A stretch of 64,000 bases of DNA, taken from assembly GCF_000002995.4 (NCBI RefSeq), contig NW_025062476.1:13821001-13885000 (forward strand), written 5' to 3'. This stretch comes from Brugia malayi (Eukaryota; Nematoda; Chromadorea; Rhabditida; Onchocercidae). The notes below the pieces were generated by a model. That model was not told the origin of the DNA. It ran no database searches and saw nothing but the letters and a program-made list of their open reading frames with translations. Position 1 is the stretch's first letter, and each line of letters starts with the position of its first letter. A program made the position numbers and the translations under genes. This document shows, one piece after another, positions 35,515 through 52,534 of the stretch.

Positions 35515-38500
35515 ATGTTTTTCAATCGAATAGCAAATCGATTATTTGTTCATTATTCTGGTGGTGGAATTCGATTAAAAGTGACACCAACATTCCTGTC
35601 ACTTTCCTGTCACTCAAATGGTATTTGTCTTCATCGATGCTACGTTATTGTAAACATAAAGCGATCAAAGATTTTCAATTCTACGTCAAATCTGAATCGA
35701 AATGTAACGACAACAGTTAATGCAGATGATAAAATTATAGCAATTCAAGAAGTAGATTTTATTTTTTTTTTTAAATAATAATTTAAAAAGTTTTTGATAT
35801 TTAACAATTTGCATTATAACCTTACTATGTAACAATAATTTGATTTAAATTAAAGGCAAATAAAAAAAAAAAAAACTTTTATTATCCAATAATTTTGATT
35901 CAAATTAAAGATAAAAAAAAAACAGAAAAAAAACCAAAAAATCTGAGAAAAATAACAAAATTACTGGAAGAAATTTTTGATAAAATCTAATCACTATTAG
36001 ATTATAAAATTTTTACGCAATTAAAATTGTAATCTTAATTATATCAGTTCAGGTGACAAGGTATATGATACAATGTATGATAAAAACAGGTACATCAGAA
36101 AGTCATGCTAAACAATTAGCTGATGTACTGGTAGCAGCTGATATAAGAGGACATTACAGTCATGGATTAAATCGATTAGGTTTCTTTTAATTGATGATTT
36201 CTTGCAAATTTTAAAAAATTATCGAATTTTAAAATAAATCAAATAAAATAATAAATTCTATTAAAATTTATTCAGTTCGTTCAATAAATTTATAAAATTT
36301 TTTTTTAATTCGCTTTTTTTTAAAAATAAAAGTTAATATTACTTGAATATATAGCAAAATCTATATCAATTTTTTTTAATTTAAATTTTTAGTTCATTTC
36401 ATATTGTTTTATATTCAAGGTTTTTTTTTTTTTTTTTGAAATACAATATAACGGTGACACATACTTTTAACCATAGCTTTATTTTCTAATTTTTTAATGG
36501 ATGAAGATTTCAAATGATCATTTTTAAAACTTTGAAATAGGACAATGTAAAATAAATTATGAAAAATTTTATGAGAAAAGCTGAACTAAGGTGACAGGTA
36601 GGTATCTGTCATCATATGTCGTCTGATTCAAAAAAAAAAAATAAAAATAAATACATTTAGGTATGTATGTTCGCGATATACAGGAAGGTATATGCATGAA
36701 AGATGGTGTGCCGAAAATTCTCAAAGAGAATGCCGCAAGTGCATGGGTTGATGGAAATAATTTACTTGGCCCAGTAGTTGGCAATTTTTGCATGGATATA
36801 GCAATTAGAAAAGCCAAGGAAGCAGGTGTTGGCTGGGTTGTGGCTAAAGGTAAATTAGTGCAGTAATTGAAGATTTAATTTAGCTCAATATTTAATGAAA
36901 TATGAAATTATTTGGCTATTATGATAAGAGTTTTTTATAAAAGTAAGTATTACTTTTATATTTGTAGCATATTCTACAGTGATTTTCTCTTAAATTACAT
37001 CCGACTGGTTCAATTTTTCCTTATTTTTTTAATATTGAATGTAATTTAAAACTGATAGCAAAATTTCAATTCAAACTGAAATACTCGAATTTTATTTGCA
37101 ATTACTGATTTTGAAATAAGTTCGCACTTTTTTTGATTTATTATTCAAAAAGTTTCATTTCTTCTAAATTTAAATAATGCATTATCATTTGCTACATAAG
37201 TGACAAATGAGGAGTAAAATTTTCTTAAAATGAGAACTAAAATTATTTAAATTTAGAAGAGATGATATTATAATGAACATTATAATATCAAATTAAGAAA
37301 TTTAAAAAAAAAATCATTTTTGACTTTTCGAATATTTTACTAGGCTCATCTAATTATGAATTAAACTATAATAAGTTCAACTGATTTGAATATTTTTATC
37401 ATTTATGATTAAATATTATAGGATCAAATCATTTTGGAATTGCTGGTTGGTATAGTATTCGTGCAATGAATGAAGGACTTTTAGTTATTACTTTTTTTTT
37501 CCTATTTTTTTCTCCTAAAGTGTAACTTTAAATTATTATATAACAAAAAAAAAAAAGTTAAAAACAAGAAAATAAATTTATATAACACAAAAATTAATTT
37601 TATTTTACTCAATTCATTCTATTTTTTCTTTTAAAAAAATATATAATTTTTTTAGAAGAAAAAAATGACAAAATAATTGATACAAATTTAAATTATTCTA
37701 TTAAAAATTAAAATTTAAATATTTATTTTTTTCGTTTTATTTCAAATATATTTGAAGGGGATGGCATTTACAAATACATCGCCAATTATGTATCCAACTA
37801 GGTCAAGTGTCGCAGCACTTGGGACAAATCCTTTGACACTTGCTGCTAAGGCTAAAAATGACACATTCATATTGGATATGGCCACTACAACTGCTGCTAT
37901 TGGAAAGGTTCGTTATTATTATCAGTTATCATATCACTAATTATCACCACTATCATATTTATTATACTGTTATATCTTTGATAAAGCGTAAAAAAACTTT
38001 TGGAAAAAAAATGAAAAATTTTTCACAGCAACATATGTTATTAAATATAATTAAAAAAAAAAAATTTCCAAATAATTCGTAATTTTTTTTTTTGTTTAGT
38101 AAGTTTTTTAGGTTGAAATAGCAGCACGTAAAGACCAAACTGTTCCGGATACATGGGGTGTGGGAAAAAACGGCTATGTTAGCAATGATCCGGCAAAAAT
38201 ACTGGATGGTGGCGGTCTTTTACCTCTTGGCGGAAGTGAATTAACCGGTAAATTATTTATGTATGACTGGGTGGAATTTTTTAATCAATCATTTATTTAT
38301 TGCAATGATTTTTTTATAAATTAATTTATATTTTTAATTTTTTAATTTATTCGGTATAATGCAAAGAATTGATCCTTTTCCTTTTTCTGTTTTTTAATTA
38401 ATAACTTATTATATAATTATGATTACTACTATAAATTAAAATTAATAAGCATTGATCAATTATTTGCAACAGAATAATGCAGAAGAATTCTTTCTTTTAT

Positions 38501-39678
38501 TTTTAGATTATTAATTAAAATAATTAATGAATTTTTTATATGCTTTGAGCTTTTTCTTTTTTTTTAAAAAAAAAAAAAAAGAAGGAATTAAATTGCAGGT
38601 GGCTATAAAGGATATTGTCTTGGTGCATTAGTGGAAATTATTTGTGGCGTACTTGGCGGTGCGCAATGGGGACCACATGTGAGACAATGGATGTCAACAG
38701 CTGTTATTGCTAATTTAGTAAGGAAAAAAACTTTTCAAATGAATAAAATTATTTTAAAAGTCTTCGTTCTTTCTTTTCATTACTTTTTAATAATAAAATT
38801 TGTTGTGTGAAATTTAATTTTAAGAAATTGCAAAATAATTTTTAACAACTAATTAACAATATTTTACTTTTTTTTTTAGGGACAATGTTTTATTGCAATT
38901 AATCCAAATGAATTTGCACCAAATTTTGAAAATCGTTTACAAGAATTTATTGATGCAATGCGAGGATTAAAATCGGTTTATTTTTAAATAATATTACTCA
39001 AAATTTATTTATTTATTTTTTCGCTACCCTCTCATTAATAATTTGATTTTTTGGAAAAAAAACTTATAATCAATTTTATCCGTCGAAAAAAGGACAAAAA
39101 AACAAAGAAGCGAATAATAAATTTTCGAAATTATTCTATAAAATATGAAAATTATTCTACTCTTTATTTTATTTAAATTTTTATTTTCTATTTTTTTTTT
39201 TTTTTTTGTTTTTTTAAAAAAAAAAACCTTTTGTGTAATCCTTTCAATTATTATTTTTCTTACTAGTTTTCTTTTTTAACAATAAAAAATTTACTTTAAA
39301 TAAAGTAATTTTCATTTCTCTAATAATAATAATACTAATATTTCTAATTAGCAAGAAAAAATTTTCATTTTAATTTTATATTTACTAGTATAAAAGAAAA
39401 AACATTTTTTTTTTGTTTACAGGTTGATAATAAACAAGTATTAGTAGCTGGTGATCCAGAAAACGAGCATATAGCATTGGTGGAGAAGTACGGTGGCATA
39501 CCGTACCACCCAAATCAAATTAATTATGCGGTATCAAAAATTATCTCATCACTATTTTCTTTTTTTTTATTTTCTTTTGAATTTAAAAACAAATTTAAAA
39601 AAAAAAAAGAAAACATTTCAGGAAGAATTAGCTAAGACATTGGGCGTATCAGCAATGATTACAAAGAGTACCGTGTAA
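35515..39678 (+). CDS. Malate/L-lactate dehydrogenase, Ldh_2 family, with presequence-like N-terminus
   Basis: Ten exons: 35515-35751, 36053-36179, 36661-36849, 37422-37483, 37758-37907, 38112-38247, 38599-38717, 38880-38975, 39423-39530 and 39622-39678. All phases agree; 426 residues. This is the NAD(P)-dependent malate/sulfolactate dehydrogenase family (bacterial YlbC/ComC type; nematode cytosolic homologues exist), unrelated in fold to classical malate dehydrogenase. Family signatures: GHYSHGLNRLGMYVRDIQ, ENAASAWVDGNNLLGPVVGN, GSNHFGIAGWYSIRA (conserved NHFG), MAFTNTSPIMYPTRS, LGTNPLTLAAKA, ILDMATTTAAIGKVEIAARK, LPLGGSELTGGYKGYCLGAL. The first 60 or so residues precede the family start at about KIIAIQEVTRY and begin MFFNRIANRLFVHYSGGGIR: Arg/Phe/Ser-rich, with no acidic residues, so mitochondrial import is possible. 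Alternatively the true start lies downstream. Confidence 0.95.
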
Positions 39679-41237
39679 TTGTGTTTATTTTGCATAAATA
39701 TGCTAATAAAAAGAAGGAAAAGCATGGATGATCTCTTACATTTCACTTATTGCATTACCGATATTAATTAATGGGTTTTTTCCTCTTAGTTTTATTAAAA
39801 GATTTTAATTTTTAATTTTATTATAGTTCGAAATAATAAATTACTACGTTTGTAAAGGAAGATAAAAGTTAATTAAATGAATTAATCAATAAATGTATTT
39901 TTTACTTATTATTACTTATTTTTTCATCTTTTAAAATTCATTTTTTTGCAAACAATAAAGAGAAAAAATTATAATTTTATCAGTTTAACATAGTAATTGA
40001 ATTATGGAAATAAGATTCGATATTAGATTTTCTTTTTTCATTTCTTTAAAATTTCATTTATTCTAACTACAAATGATCAAGCATTACTAATTTAATAATA
40101 AAAATAGATTTTCAGTTAACTGTAAATTTTTCATTTTATTTCAAAAATTCAATCTAAAATTAAAAATAATAACAAGTATTAAATTAACTTATCATTAAAT
40201 ATATTTATTTCACTGCTACGGGTGCTAAAATTAAAATGAATATTATTTTTTATTTTCATCTTTTTGATACATTATTGAATTTCAAAGAGAATGAAAAAGT
40301 AAAATTTTATCAAATATTGAAAATTGAAATTATCCAAATGTTTAAATCAATTAATAATTTTTTTTTATTTTTAAGGCTATTAGTATCGCATAATTTTTGC
40401 TTATTTTTTGTAAAAAAAAATTGACAGATCGTAAAGAAAAGATAATATAAAAAATTTAAAAATTAGATAAAATTATAAAAATGTAAAAACGCAAAAAAAA
40501 AAGTTTATCGGAAGAAAATAAGAGATAATATAGGATTTATACTAATAATTGATAATAATTTACAAATTTCTAAACAAAAATAATAATGCAATAATTTCAA
40601 AAATTTAAAGCAGTTTTTACAAGTTAACGTTACTATAATTTAGCTTTCTAATAGATTTGAACAATTACCAAGATTTTATGATAATTTTTCGTTTTCATTG
40701 TTAATTTTTGAAATATATACATTGTACTAAAAATTTTTGACATAAAAAATAAATATTCAATGTAAACTTTGCTGTCTAATCATAGATAATTTTTTATCAA
40801 GAAATACTTTTTATCAATAAATATTTTATCAATGAATGTTTGATTTATTATACGACGTAAAATGTTTTTAAAAAATCGATTTGTAGTTGAATGCAATAGA
40901 AATATGCATACTAACATTCAAATTTTTATTTTTCTTTAAGTTTATAAGAACTTAAAAAATGAAATTTAATTTAATTCAAAACTTCCACGTTAAATTTTAT
41001 CCGAAACATTAGTTGAAAATAGATTAGTAAAAATATTAGTAAAAACTTTTTAATTTTGTTAATGTTGAAAAATTGAATTGAAAAACTGAATTACACATAT
41101 AATAAATGATTAAATGACATGAAAAAGAAATTATTATTGGATTTTTAATCGCTTTGAATTACATAAAATCATTCAATTTTATAAGAAATTTGAATTTCAA
41201 TTAATTAAAATGAAATTAATTAACTAAAGTAAATAAA
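39679..41237. other. Intergenic between convergent genes
   Basis: AT-rich spacer between the 3' ends of the dehydrogenase (plus) and the cyclopropane-synthase-like gene (minus). AATAAA-type signals occur on both strands; no gene is seen. Confidence 0.6.
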
Positions 41238-44200
41238 TTACAATGATTTTTCGACAAGTATTTGTATTGTATCAATGTGTGAATATCGAAATAACGTGGA
41301 GCACAGAGCAAAATAAAATTGCCATTTACGATGAAATTTCCTCGAATATCCAAGTTTCCGAATTTTTTCCCAATTTTCCATCCATGCACTAAAATTTTAT
41401 TTCACTGAATTTTAGGAGTAATTATGGTTCTGAAATTTCAAACAATTCAATAATTATATTGTTGTTAACTGAAATACTTACAAACATTTCACTAATTGAA
41501 ATGATTAATTAAAATATTAAAATTTACTTTACAAGAAAAACATTGATTGTTTTCATTTCTTTACTCTTCAATTTTTCAAACTATAAAATATACTAATTAA
41601 TTTCAATACTATCCATCCAACCATATTTTATTTTAATCTGGTTTCCATAATTTTTGAATATGAAAAATTTTTAAATTCATTTTTTTAAAACTCAAAAAAA
41701 AAAATTTAATTTTATTCTTGATAAGTAATTAGACAATGAAATTGTAACTTACCAATACCATAAATCTAAAGTTGGCGCATAATGTTGTCCAATATGAATT
41801 GTTTTTGTAATTGATAATTCTGGCGGTAATGCATCTCGAATTGCTCGCTCAGATGGCAAATGTCCACCGGGAAATATATATTTCTTGATGAAATCACTTG
41901 ATCGACAATAGCGCTCGTAGTTCAATTCAGGACATGTTATTGCCTTGAACAAAAACAATGATACTTTTTGCTAATTAAAAAAAACTATAATTAAATTAAT
42001 TTTTTTTACTTTTTATTTTTATTTTTTAAGTTAAACACATGCATATATACCTGCAAGTATGCCTTACCACCAGGACGTAATCGATCACGTAACGTTTTAA
42101 AAAATTGCGGTAAATATTGATGTCCAACTGCTTCAATCATTTCAATTGCAATAATTTTATCGTAAATATCATTTTCTAATCTAAAAAGCAAAAAAAGAAA
42201 AGAAAAGATGAATAATCGAATTTTTGATAAAAATTGTTAAAATTTTAAATGTGCTAATTAGGGAAAAATTGGTGGTTTCAATTAATGAATTAATTGTCTG
42301 CCTATTCATCTATTTAATCAATTATTAATGTTCGCATTTTAATTAATAATTAATCAATCAAGAAAAAAAAAATAATAATAATAAAAATTAGGACGGATGA
42401 AAAATTTTTTTTTTTTTTGTTATAATCTAAAACATTTAACTTTTTTTGTTCCCTCGTAAGTCAATCAAATAACATAAAAATTTGATTTGAAAAGTATTAA
42501 TTTCATTTATTTGTTATTTAACTCGTCAAATATCTGAATTAATTTTTGTCAAATAATTTAATTAATTAATTAGGCTATTTTTTTTATTTGCATTTAATAC
42601 GTACAAAATTTATCGTAAATATAACATATCACAAGAGTATAGACTGCTAATTTAATTAATTTTTTTAAGCTAAAAAAATAATTAACCGATAATCCAATAA
42701 TTTGATATTAATTTTATCCACTAATTCATTATCAATTATCCTTTGCTGAGCAATTTTAAATTGTTCTATCGAAATTGTCAAGCCTGTCCACTTGCATTTG
42801 TGACATTTGACAGCACGTATAGCACAAGCTCCCCAACCACAACCAATTTCTAATACTTTGTCATTACAGGTAAGATTGATTTCGTCAAATATTTGATCAT
42901 ATTTTCTCATTTGTGCTTCTTCAAGTAATTTCTTGTCAGAATGTGTGATTGTATAAGATGGAATTTCTGAAAATAAAATATATTTATAAATATCAAAAAA
43001 ATTAAATATTTTCAAAATAAAAAAAAAAAAAAAAGTAAATAAATAAACAAAAAAACAATTTATCTATTCATTATATTAATATTTAATAATTCTGTCAAAA
43101 AAAAAAAAAAAAAAAAAAAAAACAAAAAAAATGTAAATTCCTTTTATTCTGACTTTTATAAGCATCCAATAAAAGCTTTAAAAAAACTTAAAAAAAATTT
43201 TTTTTTTGTTTTAAATTATAAATCAATAAATAAATTTATAATTTATGTAAAATTTATCTAAGTGTTTTCTCTTATTTACTTATTTTTTTTTATAAATATA
43301 CGATAACATTTTAAATTTAAGAAAAAAATATGCAAATTAGTAACCTTGAAAAATTGCACATGAATAAGTCATGGATGAATCAAGAAATAAGCTGAACATA
43401 TCATTGCCAAGATCATAATGCTCATGAATATTTCGTGCACTACCATTTAATGAATTTGAATGGTAATAATGTTGCATTGCATTGAAAAATGATATCAGTG
43501 ATCGAATTAATTGAATAATTAAATAAATTAAGAAAGTAAACAATTTTTTAAGCCATCCGTTTGTTTCTTTTAGTTTTTTTGTTCCATTATTATAACCTAA
43601 AAGAAAAAAAAAAAACGAACAGTACATTAAGTTTATTAAAGTTTTTTAATTCTTATACTGATCAGCTTGAATCATATAAAAATTTGAGAAACAAACTAAC
43701 GAACAATATTTTGTAGATTGCTTAATTTAATATTAATTATTTTAAAATAATAAAAAAGAAGAAAAAAAGGAATTAAGTTTGTTTTATTTTTTTGTTTTCA
43801 TTTTTAAATAAAATTTTTAAAAGGATTTTCTTTTTTTTTCAGAGCTATAATTAATTTAATAATAACAGCGGCAAAAAACAAAAAGTTAAATATTGATAAA
43901 TTTAATAAAAAATTTTTGAATTAAAATATGTGTTTGTAAGTAAGCTAACGTTTAGCACGAATAAGCAATGCTAAGAAATCCTGTATTCTTGGCTGTGTAT
44001 CCCAATCCTCAAACATGTATGCTTCACCGAGGCCAATTTTTGGATCCAAAAGAATTCGAAAACAAAAATTAATTGGTTTATGAAGGAATAATATAACTGG
44101 CAATACTCCATTTGATTTATTTGATCTAAAAAAAAAAAGGAAAAATTATTGTTTTACTTTAAATAGTATCATTGTTTATCAATAATTTCATTTTTCTTTT

Positions 44201-44688
44201 TCACAGCATTAATTGCCTCTATTTATATTTTATATTTTATAGTTTTTAATAAATGATAAAAGATAGAAATTGCATAAATTGAATATATATTTGATTAAGT
44301 AACAAAATTTTAAAACATAATTTTAAATCATTAAAAAGAGATTATACTAGTATATTTGTTTTTTACCACTTTTTTAGAAAATCAATAAATATTCATTTTT
44401 AGTTGTATTTTTAAATTAGTTTAAATTAGTGTTAAATTAAATTTAAATTCTTTCTATACAGTAAACTGTATTTTACATCTAAAAAAGAAGCAAAAAAATC
44501 ATAAATTGATTACTTATTTTTAAAATTTTAAAAAATAAAACAAAGAAACGCAAAAAAAAGTTTTTTTTCTTTTCAGAGCAAACCTAATTATTTCTTCATT
44601 GGTTGTGCCAAAGTGTAATTTACAATTTATATCGGTGAAAAATATCGATAACGATTCTGGTGCATTCCTTATAATTCCATTAAAATAA
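41238..44688 (-). CDS. Cyclopropane-fatty-acyl-phospholipid synthase-like methyltransferase (first exon not found)
   Basis: Exons 44584-44688, 43950-44125, 43345-43596, 42687-42966, 42051-42180, 41753-41943 and 41238-41388 join in phase, about 428 residues. Motifs in order: LLDPKIGLGEAYMFEDWD, ARNIHEHYDLGNDMFSLFLD, SSMTYSCAIF, EEAQMRKYDQIFDEI, the SAM-binding VLEIGCGWGACAIRA, TGLTISIEQFKIAQQR, IIAIEMIEAVGHQYLPQFF, SSDFIKKYIFPGGHLPS, and the family C-terminus RKFHRKWQFYFALCSTLFRY. The family moves a one-carbon unit from S-adenosylmethionine to the double bond of a membrane lipid acyl chain. It is best known from bacteria, plants and some protists. The first exon shown needs two preceding bases, so at least one 5' exon is missing. 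The upstream intron or flank contains the large inverted repeat. The insert WLKKLFTFLIYLIIQLI is hydrophobic and may associate with membrane. Confidence 0.92.
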
Positions 44689-45887
44689 CTAAAATTGCAT
44701 ATTTAAAACAAAAAAAAAAAAAAAAAATGGAGTGAATTTGAAAATATAATAAATAAACAAAATTATTATAGCTTAAAAAAATAATTTCTATTCAATCCAA
44801 CATTAATACTAATATTTTGTCTAATAAATTTACTAATAAGATTAAGAGATAATAAGATATAATAATCATTAATTGTAATCATCAAAACTTATTCGAACAA
44901 ATCATTAAGAATTGGGTCACAACAACAAACAGTAACAATAAATATCAAACATTTGCAACAACAATAAACAATAACAGCAATCTGCAACAAATAATAAATA
45001 TCCAACCGTTTTATTAGTGGAACGAAGATAATACGTAAAGTAATTTGATATAAATTAAAACCAAAGTAATATTGCTGCTTTAAAACCATTCAAAAGCAAA
45101 CGAAAAATAATAATTTGAATCTGAAAACATAAAAATAAGAGTAGAAATAAAGGTAGAAAATAATAAAGTAAAGGTAAAAACAGTTTAAAAAATTGTATTT
45201 TTACGATATTATGTTAATTGCTACTATTTTAGAATAGTAGCATTCTGGTAATTCTTATCTTAAATAATACATAATTTAATAAATAAATAAGAAACATTTT
45301 TTTTAGCAATCAAATTTTCATGGAGAATATTTGATATAAAATTGAAATAGAACGATGAGAAATGACTAACATTTGATGTATGTTTGAATGTGTTCGATTA
45401 AACAATAAAGATTACAAAGTTTTTAAAATGAATCGTAAATCGAATTATTTGATATGTATGTGATGATGATGACCTATTAAAATGTCCAATTGATATGAAA
45501 AACGATTGAGGATGATTGAACTTCTTCAACAGTCAGAAATAATATTTGTGGTATGACAAATGACTGAAAGTAGCAAGGATGACATCATGAAAGGATGATA
45601 CCAATCTATGAATTTTAAAATAATTTAAATCAGTGATTGTAACTTATTTAAGTGAAATATGAATTCTAATAAATTATTGTCAACAAATGACAATTGCACT
45701 GAGTAATAATTATACAATGAGAATTGATAAATTAGCAATAATTAAGAATTATTTGCTTGTTTAATCACTAAAAAGCATATAAAATGAATAATCTTTGCTA
45801 AGTAATAATGAAATCAATTTGCTAATATTTTCAAAATTTTGGTTAAAAAAAGGGAATTTGCAATAATTTAAATAATAAATATTGTTG

Positions 45888-45926
<39 letters not shown>

Positions 45927-47546
45927 GTAAGATGATAAAGAGAATTAATGAAGAAATGTGATAGTGTGATAATTTCATTCGATCAGTGATAACGTCAGAA
46001 GCGATCAACGAAGACAACTATTGAAGGAAATATAAACTCGTTATAAAACTATGTTACTAAACCACAAATTTCAACAATAAGTACGAAACTGTTACAACGT
46101 TGTTTATTGCTACTTTTTCTTTTAAAAACATTTCTTTACTTTACTGCTATGATAATAACAATAATTTTAAGTACTCAAATAATACTTCTATTTCTGTTAT
46201 CTATTATCTTCATAATGAAAGTAATAATAATCAGAATAATAAATAATAATAGTACTATTTTAAATACAAATACAACTAGCACTCGTTACTCTTACTATCA
46301 CACTATTGCTGTGACAATAGTAAATTATAAGTATTGTAATAATATGATAAATTACAAATGCTATGATTATATTTATATATTTTTGATAATTTATTCTTAA
46401 GAATGCAATGTACTACATAGCTTTTTCAGAAGACATTATAATAGCATCAAAAAATATATCACAATATTATAATTATATCAAGAATACATAGCTATTCATT
46501 TTTTGATCTTATTGTTGATATTATGATATAATTTTTGATATTAGAATAATATATATGGTTTTTTTTTTGAAATTACTATTAGAATATGTAAATTAAAGAA
46601 AAAGAAAGTGCAGAAAAGAATTTTATTTAATATCGTTTTGCAGTTTTTATTTGATTTCATTGATATTTCCCATATAATTTGACAAATTTCACGACAATAA
46701 AGCTTTCTTTATTTTGCTTAATTGCATAGCTATAATAAACAGACAGAATATTTTATTGGAAACACTCAACAATTGAAAGTTTAAAGAAAATGATAAAATG
46801 TAATAGCATGTATAATTTTCTTTTTTAAAGCATAATTTCTATGCTAACAAATTTTAATGAAATGTGATATGAATTTCAATATTTTATTTTTATATTGCTG
46901 ATATTAAAATTTACACTTCATAAATAAATTTACACTTCAAAAAATATATCATAATATCAACAATAAGATCAAAAAATGAATAGCTATGTATTCTTGATAT
47001 AATTATAATATTGTGATATATTTTTTGATGCTATTATAATGTCTTCTGAAAAAGCTATGTAGTACATTGCATTCTTAAGAATAAATTATCAAAAATATAT
47101 AAATATAATCATAGCATTTGTAATTTATCATATTATTACAATACTTATAATTTACTATTGTCACAGCAATAGTGTGATAGTAAGAGTAACGAGTGCTAGT
47201 TGTATTTGTATTTAAAATAGTACTATTATTATTTATTATTCTGATTATTATTACTTTCATTATGAAGATAATAGATAACAGAAATAGAAGTATTATTTGA
47301 GTACTTAAAATTATTGTTATTATCATAGCAGTAAAGTAAAGAAATGTTTTTAAAAGAAAAAGTAGCAATAAACAACGTTGTAACAGTTTCGTACTTATTG
47401 TTGAAATTTGTGGTTTAGTAACATAGTTTTATAACGAGTTTATATTTCCTTCAATAGTTGTCTTCGTTGATCGCTTCTGACGTTATCACTGATCGAATGA
47501 AATTATCACACTATCACATTTCTTCATTAATTCTCTTTATCATCTT

Positions 47547-47586
<40 letters not shown>

Positions 47587-48556
47587 CAACAATATTTATT
47601 ATTTAAATTATTGCAAATTCCCTTTTTTTAACCAAAATTTTGAAAATATTAGCAAATTGATTTCATTATTACTTAGCAAAGATTATTCATTTTATATGCT
47701 TTTTAGTGATTAAGCAAGCAAATAATTCTTAATTATTGCTAATTTATCAGACAAATTCGTTGTTGTTATTGTTTGTTAGTTGTAATTATTTTAAATTTTA
47801 TTTGAAATATTTGTGGTTACATAATTGCAATTTTAATTATTTCTTTTTCATTTTTATTTTGTTTATTAATTTAAAAAAAAAAAAAAGATTGCTACATTCC
47901 TTTTATCTTTAAATATACTGTCATTCTGTTTACAAAACAAAAACAGAAAAAGCCACAAACATTTTTTTTTTTTTGTTTATAATTATAAACAAATGGTTGT
48001 TATTTCATTATTTTTGCTATTCTCGTTTGTAATTATTAGTTAGTTAATTAATTTTAATTGTTATTATTTTTTTGAATATATGATTTGTTTACTTTCATTT
48101 CATATCCATAATTTTTCTTTCTAAAATCTAGAGAAATGCACAATATGTTTTCAATGATATATGTTTATCGTGTAACCTTTGACCTATCTATCATTTTAAT
48201 GAATCAATAATAATATGATGATGAGAGCAGTGATCAATTTGCGATATTTTTGTTTTGTTTTTTTCTTCTAATAATTAATGCATAAAGTTTGGGTGAGTTT
48301 CTGTTGAACAATTTTGGAAGCCATTGTTGTGGGTAAGTATTTCTGATTCATTTAAGTTTGACAATCTGATACTTTCATCCTTTTGTATTATTGATGAAAT
48401 ATGAGCCAAATCGCTGAAAATTTTTTCAATTTATTAATTTTATTTAATTTCATACAAAAAAACAAAAATACGTAAAATAAATATCGTAGTAGTAGCATAA
48501 TTAAATTAATTTTAATTTATCCAACAAATTATATTCTTTATAATAAATAGTATTTC
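44689..48556. other. 5' flank or first intron of the CFA-like gene, with inverted repeat
   Basis: No coding exon could be supported, although the missing first exon of the CFA-like gene should be here if it is near. The region is dominated by the inverted repeat at 45725-47749. The identical open frames at 46107-46400 and 47075-47368 are simply the two arms. Confidence 0.55.
45725..47749. repeat. Large inverted repeat: two about 0.81-kb arms, 0.4-kb loop
   Basis: The left arm (45725 to about 46533) is the near-perfect reverse complement of the right arm (about 46941-47749), with about 407 bp between. Paired landmarks: the (GA)n tract near 45892-45922 against the (CT)n tract near 47553-47582, and 46107-46400 against 47075-47368, which encode identical 97-residue frames on opposite strands. 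Only a few mismatches were seen (for example GCTTGTTTAATC against GCTTGCTTAATC, and a one-base length difference). No transposase and no convincing flanking duplication were found. Confidence 0.95.

Positions 48557-52534
<3,978 letters not shown>

Noticed and set aside
41238..44688. Bacterial (Wolbachia) insertion carrying the cyclopropane synthase
   Set aside because: The gene has at least six phase-consistent spliceosomal introns and the same AT-rich codon use as its neighbours.
46107..47368. Two identical 97-residue hydrophobic proteins on opposite strands
   Set aside because: They are the two arms of the inverted repeat. Composition is Ile/Asn low-complexity from AT-rich DNA, with no signal of coding.
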